Assembly (NCBI RefSeq): GCF_003028575.1 | Contig: NZ_PYUD01000002.1 | Span: forward strand, 124,001-188,000 | Direction: 5' to 3' | DNA length: 64,000 bases | Source of the DNA: Halomonas urumqiensis | GTDB taxonomy: Bacteria > Pseudomonadota > Gammaproteobacteria > Pseudomonadales > Halomonadaceae | Shown here: piece after piece, positions 1 to 8,442 of the stretch | Numbering within the stretch: position 1 is the stretch's first letter | Layout: every line of letters begins with the position of its first letter | Program-made: the position numbers and the translations under genes | The notes under the pieces: generated by a model | Databases searched by the model: none | Told to the model about the DNA's origin: nothing | Seen by the model: only the letters and a program-made list of their open reading frames with translations

Positions 1-857
1 TTCAAGGCCTGGGGCAGCACGATCAGCCCCATGCGCATCCAGTAGTTCATGCCCAGCGCCGCCGCCGCTTCCTCCTGGCCCTTGGGAATCGCCTGCAGCC
101 CGCCACGGATCACTTCGGCCATGTAGGCGCTCTGGAACAGCGTGATGCCGATCAGCGCCCGCACCAGGCGGTCGACACCGAACCCGGAAGGCAGGAACAG
201 CGGCAACATCACCGAGGCCATGAACAGCACGGTGATCAGCGGCACGCCACGCCAGAACTCGATGAACACCACGCAGAAGCTCTTGACGATGGGCATCTGC
301 GAGCGGCGTCCCAGCGCCAGCAGGATACCGATCGGCAAGGCCGCCACCATGCCCACCACGGCGAGTATCAGGGTCAGCATCAAGCCGCCCCACTGGTGGG
401 TTTCCACCAGGGGCAGGCCGAGTACACCTCCATAAAGAACGAAGAAGGCGCACACCGGGAACGGCAACAGCGTCACCACGGCGACCCAGCGCTTGAAGGG
501 CAGCCTGGGAATGGCAAGCCACGCCACCAGCACCGCGAAGCTCGCGAACACGATATTCACCCGCCACAGCTCCTCGCGCGGGTAGAGCCCGTAGATGAAC
601 TGGGTGAAGCGCATCTTGACGAACACCCAGCAGGCGCCCTCCCGCGAGCAATCGTCGCGGCTGGTGCCGACCCAGTCGGCATCGATGATCGCCCACTGAA
701 CCGTGGGCGCCACCAGCAGGTAGAGCAGATAGAGCCCCAGCAGCGTGAACACCGAGTTCACCGGCCCGCTGAACAGGTTGGCACGCAGCCAGGCAAGCGC
801 GCCGATGGTCTGGTCGGGTGCCGGCCGCTGGGCAATCATTTCCGTTCGAATGGTCAT
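1..857 (-). CDS. aapM: Amino-acid ABC transporter permease, AapM-like (3' end outside window)
   Basis: Inner-membrane permease of a polar amino-acid ABC transporter (HisM/GltK type). The frame opens with ATG at 857 (MTIRTEMIAQRP...) and runs open to base 1, giving about 285 codons; the C-terminus lies beyond the window. Hydrophobic segments include one near residues 35-55 and a group after residue 100. The conserved permease region is visible near residues 190-285, with FWRGVPL, then a GGLQAIPKGQEEAA EAA-type loop that contacts the ATPase. It lies 9 bases downstream of the AapQ gene on the same strand, so the two should be cotranscribed and form a heteromeric channel. The ATPase (aapP) is expected just outside the left edge. 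Family identity is firm; the substrate range (general L-amino acids) is inferred from similarity to Aap systems. Confidence 0.88.
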   Translation of the reverse strand, partial: MTIRTEMIAQRPAPDQTIGALAWLRANLFSGPVNSVFTLLGLYLLYLLVAPTVQWAIIDADWVGTSRDDCSREGACWVFVKMRFTQFIYGLYPREELWRVNIVFASFAVLVAWLAIPRLPFKRWVAVVTLLPFPVCAFFVLYGGVLGLPLVETHQWGGLMLTLILAVVGMVAALPIGILLALGRRSQMPIVKSFCVVFIEFWRGVPLITVLFMASVMLPLFLPSGFGVDRLVRALIGITLFQSAYMAEVIRGGLQAIPKGQEEAAAALGMNYWMRMGLIVLPQAL

Positions 858-866
858 CACACCCTC

Positions 867-2057
867 CTAGCGTTCCACCAGCGCCACGCGGGCGTTGAAC
901 CAGTTCATGAACATCGAGACCAGCAGGCTGATGGTGAGGTATACCGCCATGGTCATGGCGATCACCTCGATGGCCTGGCCGGTCTGGTTGAGGGTGGTGC
1001 CGGCGAATACCGAGACCAGGTCCGGATAGCCGATGGCGGTGGCCAGCGACGAGTTCTTGATCAGGTTGAGGTACTGACTGGTCAAGGGAGGAATGATCAC
1101 CCGCAGCGCCTGCGGAATGACCACCAGCCGCAGCACCAGCCCACGCGGCAGGCTAAGCGCCTGAGCCGCCTCGGTCTGGCCGTGGGGAATGGCCTGGATG
1201 CCGGAACGCACGATCTCGGCGATGAACGACGCCGTGTAGATCGACAGCGCCAGCCACAGCGCCAGGAACTCGGGAATCACCGTGATGCCGCCACGGAAGT
1301 TGAAGCCCCGCAGCTCGGGCATTTCCCAGGTGACCGGCACGCCGGTTCCCACCAGCACCAGCATCGGCACACCAATCATCAAGGCCAGGCTGATCCAGTA
1401 GGCCGGGATACGCTTGCCGGTGGCCTCGTGGCGACGCCGGTTCCAGATGATCAGGGCGATGCTGGCCACCAGCGCCGCGCCGATGGCGATCGGAATCAGG
1501 CCGAAGCCGGATTCGAACAGCGGCTCGGGCAGGAACAGCCCGCGCACGTTGATGAAGATCGCCTCGCCAAGCGAGATACTGTCACGCGGGCTTGGCAGCG
1601 TGCGCAACACGGCGAAATACCAGAAGAAGATCTGCAGCAGCAGCGGGATGTTGCGGAAGATCTCGATATAGGCGTTGGCCAGCCGGGCGATCAGCCAGTT
1701 CGGCGAGAGCCTGGCGATACCCACGGTGAAGCCCACCAGGGTCGCGGCCAGCACGCCAAACCCCGAAACCAGCAGCGTGTTGAGCAGCCCGACAAGGAAG
1801 GTGCGACCGTAGGTGCTCTGCGAGGAGTACTCGATGAGGCTCTGGCCGATGCCGAAGCCCGCTGTGTTGGTCAGGAAACCGAAGCCGGTGGTGATGCCAC
1901 GGGCGGCCAGGTTGTCCTGGGTATTGCCGACGATATAAATCAGAAAGGCCGCCACGGCGGCAATCAGCACGGTCTGAAAGATCAGCGCACGCTTGGCGCG
2001 ATCACGCCAGAAAGGCGGTTTAGGGCCCGCGGAACGGGCAGGGGATCGAGCAGCCAT
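867..2057 (-). CDS. aapQ: Amino-acid ABC transporter permease, AapQ-like
   Basis: Second membrane subunit of the Aap-type transporter, 396 residues. This is long for the HisQ/HisM family but normal for AapQ, which carries extra N-terminal membrane segments. A hydrophobic helix lies near residues 27-47, and the BPD_transp_1 region includes IEIFRNIPLLLQIFFWY near residue 133. The EAA-type loop near residues 290-310 reads GIQAIPHGQTEAAQALSLP. It lies between aapJ and aapM on one strand. A stem-loop at 2133-2153 separates it from aapJ and probably lowers its expression relative to the binding protein. The ATG at 2057 is the natural start. Confidence 0.9.
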   Translation of the reverse strand: MAARSPARSAGPKPPFWRDRAKRALIFQTVLIAAVAAFLIYIVGNTQDNLAARGITTGFGFLTNTAGFGIGQSLIEYSSQSTYGRTFLVGLLNTLLVSGFGVLAATLVGFTVGIARLSPNWLIARLANAYIEIFRNIPLLLQIFFWYFAVLRTLPSPRDSISLGEAIFINVRGLFLPEPLFESGFGLIPIAIGAALVASIALIIWNRRRHEATGKRIPAYWISLALMIGVPMLVLVGTGVPVTWEMPELRGFNFRGGITVIPEFLALWLALSIYTASFIAEIVRSGIQAIPHGQTEAAQALSLPRGLVLRLVVIPQALRVIIPPLTSQYLNLIKNSSLATAIGYPDLVSVFAGTTLNQTGQAIEVIAMTMAVYLTISLLVSMFMNWFNARVALVER

Positions 2058-2132
2058 GGGGTTCTCCGCCTGGATCCTTCAAGCTGGAAACGAGATGCAC
2101 AGCTCGGGATTGCCAAGCCTGTGGAAGGAAAA

Positions 2133-2153
2133 GGGCGCCAACCTGTGGCGCCC
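2133..2153 (-). terminator. Intercistronic stem-loop between aapJ and aapQ
   Basis: An 8-bp perfect stem (GGGCGCCA paired with TGGCGCCC) with a 5-base loop lies just after the aapJ stop. On the minus strand it is followed by TTTTCC. This resembles a leaky intrinsic terminator. Such structures after binding-protein genes commonly leave the binding protein in excess of the membrane subunits. Confidence 0.6.
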
Positions 2154-2163
2154 GGGCGGAGAC

Positions 2164-3219
2164 TCAGCGAATCGGCGGCGCGTACTGCAGGCCGCCATCG
2201 GTCCACAGCGCGTTCACGCCACGCTCGATCTCCAGCGGAGAATCCATGCCGACGTTGCGGTCGTAGGCTTCCGCGTAGTTACCCACTTGCTTGATGATGT
2301 TGTAGGCCCAGTCGGCCTCGAGGCCCATGCCCTCGCCATAGTTGCCATCCTGACCCAGCAGGCGCGCGATGTTGGGGTTTTCGGATTCGAGCATCTCATC
2401 GACGTTCTCGCTGGTGATGCCCAGCTCCTCGGCATTGAGCATGGCGAACAGCGACCACTTGACGATGTTGAACCACTGGTCGTCGCCCTGACGCACCACC
2501 GGGCCGAGCGGCTCCTTGGAGATGACGTCCGAGAGAATCATCGCGTTGTCGGGCTCGGAGAGCTGAATACGCAGCGCCGCCAGCTGCGAGGTGTCGGAGG
2601 TCAGCACGTCGCAACGCCCGGTCTCGAAGCCACCCACGGTCTGTTCGGAGGTATCGAAGACGATCGGGTCGAATTCCATGTCATTGGCACGGAAGTAGTC
2701 GGCCAGGTTGAGTTCGGTGGTGGTGCCCGACTGAATGCAGATCGCCGCGCCGTCCAGTTGCTCGGCGCTCTCGATTTCCAGATCGCGCGAGACCAGGAAC
2801 CCTTGGCCATCGTAGAAGGTCACGCCGGTGAAGTTGAGGCCCAGGGTGGTGTCGCGGGTGGTGGTCCAGGTGGTGTTGCGCGACAGCACGTCCACTTCGC
2901 CGGACTGCAGCGCGGTGAAGCGCTCCACGGCATTCAGCGAGGTAAAGCGCACGGCCTCGGCATCGCCGAACACCGCGGCGGCCACGGCGCGGCACACATC
3001 GGCATCCAGCCCCTGCCACTCGCCATCGTCATCCGGCGCGGAGAAGCCCGGCAGGCCATCGCTGACACCGCACTGCACGGTGCCACGCTCGAGCGTATCT
3101 TCAAGTGTCTCCGCCTGGGCCACGCCCGCGGCACCAATCATCAGGGCCCCTGCGGAGGCCATCACTGCCAACTTGTGGGGGTTGAGCTTATGGGTATTGA
3201 GTTTGTTGTTGTTCAGCAT
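2164..3219 (-). CDS. aapJ: Periplasmic amino-acid-binding protein, AapJ-like
   Basis: Substrate-binding protein of the Aap-type uptake system, 351 residues, exported to the periplasm. The N-terminus has a hydrophobic signal sequence (about residues 18-36) ending in AQA, with cleavage probable before ETLEDT. The SBP_bac_3 fold begins at about residue 45 (GTVQCGVSDGLPGFS); a typical SRNTTWTTTRD segment lies near residue 114. The segment before the signal core is unusual, with KLN/HKL repeated (NKLNTHKLNPHKL), apparently from a small tandem duplication. A start nearer the hydrophobic core (Met20) cannot be excluded, but GGGAAG precedes ATG 3219 at good spacing. First gene of the transporter operon, with a sigma-54-like promoter upstream. 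Confidence 0.9.
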   Translation of the reverse strand: MLNNNKLNTHKLNPHKLAVMASAGALMIGAAGVAQAETLEDTLERGTVQCGVSDGLPGFSAPDDDGEWQGLDADVCRAVAAAVFGDAEAVRFTSLNAVERFTALQSGEVDVLSRNTTWTTTRDTTLGLNFTGVTFYDGQGFLVSRDLEIESAEQLDGAAICIQSGTTTELNLADYFRANDMEFDPIVFDTSEQTVGGFETGRCDVLTSDTSQLAALRIQLSEPDNAMILSDVISKEPLGPVVRQGDDQWFNIVKWSLFAMLNAEELGITSENVDEMLESENPNIARLLGQDGNYGEGMGLEADWAYNIIKQVGNYAEAYDRNVGMDSPLEIERGVNALWTDGGLQYAPPIR

Positions 3220-3246
3220 GGGGATCTTCCCTCGCGTGGTGATGAC

Positions 3247-3285
3247 GAACCGCTATCATGAACCGCTGCCATCAACCGTTTTCAT
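3247..3285. repeat. Three 13-bp tandem units in the aapJ leader
   Basis: Units at 3247-3259, 3260-3272 and 3273-3285 follow the pattern (G/C)AACCGNTNNCAT. They lie in the presumed 5' untranslated region of aapJ, between the sigma-54-like site and the start codon. No function is evident. Confidence 0.6.
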
Positions 3286-3360
3286 GGAACGATACCGAGA
3301 TCCGGCACCGACGCTCATCGTCATGATTTGAAACATGCGTTTGCATGCAGTGTGACCATA

Positions 3361-3375
3361 GCAAGGATCGTTCCA
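3361..3375 (-). promoter_or_regulatory. Sigma-54-like promoter for aapJQM
   Basis: Read on the minus strand the site is TGGAACG-ATCC-TTGC. It differs at one base from the sigma-54 consensus TGGCACG-N4-TTGC and keeps the GG-N10-GC spacing. It lies about 140 bases upstream of the aapJ start, in the right orientation. Nitrogen control (RpoN with NtrC) of an amino-acid transporter would be conventional. Two GCACCA half-sites further upstream (about 3464-3500) are suggestive only. In the rest of the 3220-3549 gap I see only the 13-bp repeats listed separately. Confidence 0.55.
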
Positions 3376-3549
3376 TATCAGGCACAAGCCCCACATCACT
3401 CTCATTCAACGCAGATTCAATGAGCCAAGGAAGGGTGCGGCGGCATGCCAGCATCCGCGCCATGCACCAGGCGGGATGCGCTCCCCTGAGCACTGCACCA
3501 CGGCGGCGCGTGCCAGCCGCGCTGGTTGAAGGGAGAACAGGACGCAGCC

Positions 3550-3903
3550 TCAACGACGGCGAATCGCGGCGAGTATCAACACCGCGCACGCCGCACCCAA
3601 CGCATTGGCCAGGATATCCGCCCAATCGCCGCCCAGGCGACCGGGCACCGGCAACTGGGCGAACTCGATGGCGATGCCGTACAGCACCGCCGTGGCCAGC
3701 GCCCAGCGCAGGCGAACCCCGGCCAGGCCGACAAGGCCCGCCAGCACGAAATAGCCGATGAAGTGACTGGCCTTGTCCCACGGCAGCTGCGATGGCATGC
3801 CGCTGCCCGGGGTCAAGCTGCCCCATGCAATCAATACGGCCACCACAAACGACAGCACCGCCCAGGGGCGGTGCTGTCGGCAGCGCTTCACGCGCTCGGT
3901 CAT
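3550..3903 (-). CDS. VanZ-like family membrane protein
   Basis: A 117-residue integral membrane protein with four predicted hydrophobic segments (about residues 13-28, 45-61, 66-82 and 95-112). The VanZ-like signature is visible as DKASHFIGYFVLA near residues 43-55 and the acidic GDWADILANALGA near residues 91-103. The family takes its name from a teicoplanin-resistance gene, but most members have no known function. It starts 4 bases after the hemE stop on the same strand, so it is probably translated from the hemE transcript. No link to haem synthesis is known to me. Confidence 0.75.
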   Translation of the reverse strand: MTERVKRCRQHRPWAVLSFVVAVLIAWGSLTPGSGMPSQLPWDKASHFIGYFVLAGLVGLAGVRLRWALATAVLYGIAIEFAQLPVPGRLGGDWADILANALGAACAVLILAAIRRR

Positions 3904-3907
3904 GGGT

Positions 3908-4984
3908 TCAGCCCTGCTGGATGCGCCGATGGTAGGCCGGGCTCAGCTCGTGCAGCGCCTCCATGAAGGCGGTGACGTTATCCGGGTCGGTGAACTGGCT
4001 GATGCCGTGGCCGAGGTTGAAGATATGGCCAGGGCCCTCACCGTAACTGTCGAGAATGCGCCCCACCTCGGCGCGAATCGCCGGTGGCCGGGCGAACAGC
4101 ACGTTGGGGTCCAGGTTGCCCTGCAGCGCCACCTTGTGGCCGACCCTGGCCCGCGCATCGGAAAGCTCGGTGGTCCAGTCCAGGCCCAGCGCATCGGCGC
4201 CGGCCAGCGCCAGCTCCTCGAGCCACTGCCCGCCATTCTTGGTGAACAGGATCACCGGCACATGGCGCCCCTCGTGCTCGCGGATCAACCCGGCGACGAT
4301 CTGCTCCATGTAGCGCAGCGAGAACTCCAGATAGGCCGGCGTGGAGAGCGCCCCACCCCAGGTATCGAAGATCTGCACCACCTGAGCCCCCGCGCGAATC
4401 TGCGCGTTGAGATAGTCGGTGACGGCGGTGGCCAGGGTGTCGAGCAGCTCATGCATCACGCTGGGCGTGTCGTAGAGCATGGTCTTCACATGGCGGAAAT
4501 CCTTGCTCGAGCTGCCTTCCACCATGTAGGTGGCAAGCGTCCAGGGGCTGCCGGAAAAGCCAATCAGCGGCACCCGGCCATTCAGCTCGCGGCGAATGGT
4601 GGACACGGCGCGCATCACGTAGTCGAGGTCGCGCTCGGCGTCCGGCGCCTTCAGTGCGGCGACCTCCTTGGCGGTGCGTACCGGCTTGCGGAATTTCGGC
4701 CCCTCGCCGGTCTCGAAGTAGAGCCCCAGCCCCATGGCATCGGGAATGGTCAGAATGTCCGAGAACAGGATCGCCGCATCCAGCGGGTAGCGCTCCAGCG
4801 GCTGCAGCGTGACCTCGCAGGCCAGCTCCTGGTTGCGGCACAGGTCCATGAAGTTGCCCGCCACACTGCGGCTGGCGCGATACTCCGGCAGGTAGCGACC
4901 CGCCTGACGCATCATCCAGACCGGGGTGCGGTCCACGGGTTGACGCGCCAGGGCGCGCAGAAAGCGGTCGTTCTTGAGTTCCAT
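3908..4984 (-). CDS. hemE: Uroporphyrinogen decarboxylase
   Basis: Converts uroporphyrinogen III to coproporphyrinogen III in haem synthesis; cytosolic. The chosen start (Met at 4984, [12 protein letters not shown]) gives 358 residues, matching the family's usual length of about 354. The open frame extends to 5161, but that extra part is unlike the family. A Met four codons upstream (4996) is a possible alternative. Signature [16 protein letters not shown] lies near residue 21. The second signature region ([18 protein letters not shown]) lies near residues 135-155, and a conserved FDTWGG follows near residue 206. Divergent from ribA with about 190 bases between the starts. Confidence 0.95.
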   Translation of the reverse strand: MELKNDRFLRALARQPVDRTPVWMMRQAGRYLPEYRASRSVAGNFMDLCRNQELACEVTLQPLERYPLDAAILFSDILTIPDAMGLGLYFETGEGPKFRKPVRTAKEVAALKAPDAERDLDYVMRAVSTIRRELNGRVPLIGFSGSPWTLATYMVEGSSSKDFRHVKTMLYDTPSVMHELLDTLATAVTDYLNAQIRAGAQVVQIFDTWGGALSTPAYLEFSLRYMEQIVAGLIREHEGRHVPVILFTKNGGQWLEELALAGADALGLDWTTELSDARARVGHKVALQGNLDPNVLFARPPAIRAEVGRILDSYGEGPGHIFNLGHGISQFTDPDNVTAFMEALHELSPAYHRRIQQG

Positions 4985-5172
4985 GCAGGCGGTCATCCAC
5001 GGGAAGTGTGCGCCACAGTGTACCCGATCCTGTCGAGACGGGCTGCCGCCGGGGCATGGCCGCAGGACACACATCGCCGCGAAAAGGCGACCCACCGTGA
5101 GCCCGGCGCGGCTTCCTGCTAGAATGGCGCACCACCCCACGGCAGGGCCGTGGCCCGACACTGAGGTTTCCC

Positions 5173-5808
5173 GTGACGATTCGTTTCATCGCCGCCTCCC
5201 GGCTGCCCACTCCCTGGGCCACCTTCACCATGCATGGCTTCGAGGACGAAGCCACCGGCAAGGATCATATCGCCCTGACCCTGGGTGACGTGGCCGACGG
5301 CCAACCCGTGCTTGGCCGGGTGCACTCCGAGTGCCTGACCGGCGACGCGCTGTTCTCGATGCGCTGCGACTGCGGCTACCAGCTTCAGGAAGCGCTCAAG
5401 CGCATCGCCGACGAAGGCCGTGGGGTGCTTTTCTACCTGCGCCAGGAAGGGCGTGGCATCGGCCTGCTCAACAAGATCCGCGCCTACCACCTGCAGGACC
5501 AGGGCGCCGACACCGTGGAAGCCAACGAACGCCTCGGCTTCGGCGCCGACATGCGCCGCTACGACCTCTGCGTGCCGATGCTCGACCACCTCGGCATCGC
5601 CGCCCTGCGGCTGATGACCAACAACCCGCGCAAGGTCGACGCCCTTACACAGGCCGGCGTCAATATCGCCGAACGCGTGCCGATCACCACCGGCCTGAAC
5701 CCCCACAACGAGCAGTACCTCACCACCAAGGCCGGCAAGCTCGGCCATATGATGGCGCTGGGGGATTTCACCCATGCATCCGATGTGGATATCGAGAGAA
5801 AGGGGTAA
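5173..5808 (+). CDS. ribA: GTP cyclohydrolase II
   Basis: First committed step of riboflavin synthesis: GTP is hydrolysed to diaminohydroxyphosphoribosylaminopyrimidine, formate and pyrophosphate. 211 residues, a stand-alone RibA not fused to a RibB domain. The three zinc-binding cysteines are present at C54, C65 and C67 (HSEC...RCDCG). The GTP-binding stretch [16 protein letters not shown] lies near residues 92-107, and the late motif LMTNNPRKV near residue 152. The start is GTG with GAGG about 7 bases upstream. A strong stem-loop follows the stop. Confidence 0.96.
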   Translation: MTIRFIAASRLPTPWATFTMHGFEDEATGKDHIALTLGDVADGQPVLGRVHSECLTGDALFSMRCDCGYQLQEALKRIADEGRGVLFYLRQEGRGIGLLNKIRAYHLQDQGADTVEANERLGFGADMRRYDLCVPMLDHLGIAALRLMTNNPRKVDALTQAGVNIAERVPITTGLNPHNEQYLTTKAGKLGHMMALGDFTHASDVDIERKG

Positions 5809-5813
5809 ATAAA

Positions 5814-5840
5814 GAACAGGCGCCACCAGGGCGCCTGTTC
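5814..5840. terminator. Bidirectional terminator between ribA and fliC
   Basis: An 11-bp perfect stem (GAACAGGCGCC with its complement) and a 5-base loop lie between the convergent ribA and fliC. On the minus strand it is followed by CTTTATTT, which suits fliC; the plus-strand side has the weaker CATTTCC. Confidence 0.8.
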
Positions 5841-5886
5841 CATTTCCGAAGGGTGAAGCCAGCGCCCCACCCGATCAGCCAGCCAA

Positions 5887-6702
5887 TTAACCTAGCAGAG
5901 ACAGCACGGATTGCGGTGTCTGGTTGGCCTGCGCCAGAACCGAAGTACCGGCCTGCTGCAGGATATTGGCACGGGTCATGTTGGACACTTCCACCGCATA
6001 GTCAGCATCTTCGATACGCGAGCGTGCAGCAGAGAGGTTGGTAGAAGTAGTTGAAATATTGTCAATAGCTGATTCCAAACGGTTCTGCTTAGCACCAAGC
6101 TCGCCGCGGGTACCATCAACTGCAGCAATGGAGGCATCGACTTCTGCCATGGCGCCCGCAGCACTTATGTCACCAGCGACAGTCGCAAGAGATGCACTAT
6201 CCCATCCATCAGCTTGGGCTATCGAAATATCAATAGTTTGACCGTCGTCAGATCCAACCTGAATGCTAAATTCAGTTGCTGCTGCTGCATCAAATAAATC
6301 TTGGCCGTTAAATTTTACTTCATCACGGATACGGTCAATTTCTTCGATACGCTGGTCAACTTCTTCCTGAATAGAAGCAATATCATCAGCGGTATTGGTA
6401 TCATTCGCTGCTTGAACGGCCAGCTCGCGAATACGCTGCAGGTTATCATTAACCTGGTTCAGCGCGCCTTCAGCGGTCTGAGCTAGAGAGATACCGTCGT
6501 TGGCATTACGCGCCGCCTGATTCAGACCATTGACCTGAGAAGACATGCGGTTGGCGATTGCCTGACCTGCGGCATCGTCCTTGGCGCTGTTGATACGTAG
6601 GCCGGAAGAGAGACGCTCCATGGAAGTCTGCAGGCTGGACTGCGACTTGTTCAGGTTGTTCTGGCCGATCAGGGCGGTGATGTTGGTATTGATCACTGAC
6701 AT
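5887..6702 (-). CDS. fliC: Flagellin
   Basis: Filament subunit, exported by the flagellar type III apparatus. 271 residues starting [17 protein letters not shown]; the frame extends upstream, but this Met has AGGAC before it and is the conserved flagellin N-terminus. Both conserved coiled-coil ends are present: the N-terminal [21 protein letters not shown] region and the C-terminal [14 protein letters not shown]...SVLSLLG. The middle (about residues 130-195) is very short, so outer D2/D3 domains are essentially absent. That middle is visibly richer in A+T than its surroundings, as is common for variable flagellin centres. It has its own FliA promoter and terminators on both sides. Confidence 0.96.
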   Translation of the reverse strand: MSVINTNITALIGQNNLNKSQSSLQTSMERLSSGLRINSAKDDAAGQAIANRMSSQVNGLNQAARNANDGISLAQTAEGALNQVNDNLQRIRELAVQAANDTNTADDIASIQEEVDQRIEEIDRIRDEVKFNGQDLFDAAAATEFSIQVGSDDGQTIDISIAQADGWDSASLATVAGDISAAGAMAEVDASIAAVDGTRGELGAKQNRLESAIDNISTTSTNLSAARSRIEDADYAVEVSNMTRANILQQAGTSVLAQANQTPQSVLSLLG

Positions 6703-6797
6703 GGTGATGTCCTTCCTATTTGTCGAGGGCTCCATTGGCGAGCCCGCTGCACCAGGTTCACATGGCCCGGCGCTCCGGGCCTGCCGCAACGGCGCCG

Positions 6798-6824
6798 TTG
6801 GCCGTTACTATGAATAACGGCCAA
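6798..6824. repeat. Perfect inverted repeat over the fliC -10 element
   Basis: Arms TTGGCCGTTA (6798-6807) and TAACGGCCAA (6815-6824) are perfectly complementary with a 7-base loop. On the minus strand the upstream arm contains most of the FliA -10 box, and the downstream arm lies near the expected transcript start. It could be an operator, a 5' mRNA hairpin, or both. Confidence 0.6.
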
Positions 6825-6840
6825 TGTGGGGTGGACTTTA
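6814..6840 (-). promoter_or_regulatory. FliA (sigma-28) promoter of fliC
   Basis: On the minus strand: TAAAGTCC, 11 bases, GCCGTTAT. This matches the sigma-28 consensus (TAAAGTTT-N11-GCCGATAA) with correct spacing. It lies about 110 bases upstream of the fliC start. Confidence 0.8.
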
Positions 6841-6909
6841 GGAAAGGGCGATGATTTTTTCGCAGGCCTTGATGGATAGGGCATCCACGGCCTGTCAGGC
6901 GTCAGATGC

Positions 6910-6939
6910 AGAAACGGCAGCCCGGGGGCTGCCGTTTCT
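6910..6939 (-). terminator. Stem-loop downstream of fliD
   Basis: AGAAACGGCAGCCC pairs perfectly with GGGCTGCCGTTTCT around a 2-base core. It follows the fliD stop and precedes the fliC promoter, so fliD and fliC are probably separate transcripts. There is no long T-run. Confidence 0.65.
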
Positions 6940-6962
6940 GGCACGATGCGATTGCGGAATGA

Positions 6963-8333
6963 TCACTTGCGGCCGAGCTGGGCGTCCAGGGCGCTGAACT
7001 GCTGGGTCAGGTAGTCGCTCATGGAGTTCATCTGGGCGAGCATGCTGTCGAGTTGGCCGAACTGGGTGCGGTAGCGGTCGATGGTGCTCTCGATGCTGCG
7101 TTCCGTGCGCGCGTAACGATCACCCAGGTTATCGATGCGGGTCTCCGAGCTTTCGATGGAGCGCTTCAGCATGCCACTATCGCCCAGCACCTGCTCGAGA
7201 GTGCCACTCAGCCGACCGGCCATGCCGGCCGCTTCGCTGTCACCGGCGAAGAACCCTGCAACCCCCTGTGGATTGCCGGCAATCGCCTCATCGAGCTTGG
7301 CTTGGTCAAGCTCCAGACGGCCATTGGGCGTCAGAGATATGCCAACCTGCGACATCAGTTCCAGCTCGCCACCGAGCACGCTTTCGCCGAGGTCTCGACT
7401 CAACCGGGTCTGGATGGTTCGCACGGTGCGATCCCCGACCAGCTCACCGGCCGTGTCGGCATCGCCTGTCACAGCGGTCATACGCCCGACGGTGGATTTC
7501 ATCTCGTTGTAGGCGGAAACGAACCCTGTAACGGCCTCACGAAGCGAATCGCTATCCCGCTCGACCACCACCGTAGAGGTCTGGCCAGAGGCACTGTCAT
7601 CGAGATCCAGAGTGATGCCCTGGATGGCCCCCTCCACGCGGTTCGACGGGCTGGTAATGGCAATGCCATTGATCTCGAGCTCGGCATCGCGACCCGCCCG
7701 CAGTGTGTCTGCGTCCTTGGCAAGGGTTGCTCCGACGGACAGGCCCGTGAAGGTCATATCGGTGATGGCGGCGGCTTCACCGGTCTCGCTGGAAGCCAGC
7801 ACCAGTCGGTTGCCCGTGCCGTCATTGATGATGGAGGCCGTCACACCGGTATCGGGGGTAGCATTGATAGTATCGCGAATATCACCAAGAGTGCTGTCAG
7901 CAGCCAGGTCGATCGGCATGGTGCTGCCATCACCGAAGGTGAGCGTCAGCTGGGCGCCGGCATCGGTCAGCGGGTCTTCGAGGTTGATGTCATCGATACG
8001 CGACGTCGCAAGGCTGCCGCCCCGAGCCGACTGCGTCACCGACACCTCATAACGACCCGGGCTTGCGTCGGCACCAGCGGTGGCCATCACCCCTTCGCCC
8101 TGAACGCTGGTCGAGAGGCTTGAGTAGAGCGAGGCGTCGTTGAGCTTTGCCACGGCATCCTGAAAGCCATCCAGTGCCGTCTGTAGCCGGCCAAAGGCTG
8201 ATATCTTCGCCTTTTCATCACTTTGCTGAGTGACGATTGGCTGGAGTTTCTCCCTTTCGGCTGAGCGCAACTGATCCAGCAGACCTGATAGGTCAAGGCC
8301 AGAACCCACACCGAGTGATGAAATGCTTGCCAT
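6963..8333 (-). CDS. fliD: Flagellar hook-associated protein 2 (filament cap)
   Basis: Forms the cap at the filament tip that folds incoming flagellin. 456 residues. The N-terminal FliD_N domain starts at SSLGVGSGLDLSGLLDQL. The middle has the variable repeats, and the C-terminal FliD_C part carries a heptad-like helix near residues 395-450 (SSETRIDNLGDRYARTERSIE). No fliS or fliT follows; the next gene is fliC, with its own promoter. A FliA-type promoter precedes the gene. Confidence 0.95.
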   Translation of the reverse strand: MASISSLGVGSGLDLSGLLDQLRSAEREKLQPIVTQQSDEKAKISAFGRLQTALDGFQDAVAKLNDASLYSSLSTSVQGEGVMATAGADASPGRYEVSVTQSARGGSLATSRIDDINLEDPLTDAGAQLTLTFGDGSTMPIDLAADSTLGDIRDTINATPDTGVTASIINDGTGNRLVLASSETGEAAAITDMTFTGLSVGATLAKDADTLRAGRDAELEINGIAITSPSNRVEGAIQGITLDLDDSASGQTSTVVVERDSDSLREAVTGFVSAYNEMKSTVGRMTAVTGDADTAGELVGDRTVRTIQTRLSRDLGESVLGGELELMSQVGISLTPNGRLELDQAKLDEAIAGNPQGVAGFFAGDSEAAGMAGRLSGTLEQVLGDSGMLKRSIESSETRIDNLGDRYARTERSIESTIDRYRTQFGQLDSMLAQMNSMSDYLTQQFSALDAQLGRK

Positions 8334-8375
8334 ATGGATGACTCCCTAATCCGTGTAAACCGGGGTTACCCCGTT

Positions 8376-8402
8376 ATATCGGTCATGCCAAGAAAATCTT
8401 TA
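8376..8402 (-). promoter_or_regulatory. FliA (sigma-28) promoter of fliD
   Basis: On the minus strand: TAAAGATT, 11 bases, ACCGATAT. Strong agreement with the sigma-28 consensus, about 45 bases upstream of the fliD ATG. A small GGGG/CCCC hairpin lies just downstream. Confidence 0.78.
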
Positions 8403-8442
8403 GCCGGCGGCGCGGGTTATTTTTCCGGCGTGCCCGTTCTGG

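Noticed and set aside
396..2294. Long plus-strand open frame (632 codons)
   Set aside because: It is the antisense shadow of the aap genes, His/Gln/Arg-rich with no family resemblance; the minus-strand genes are clearly real.
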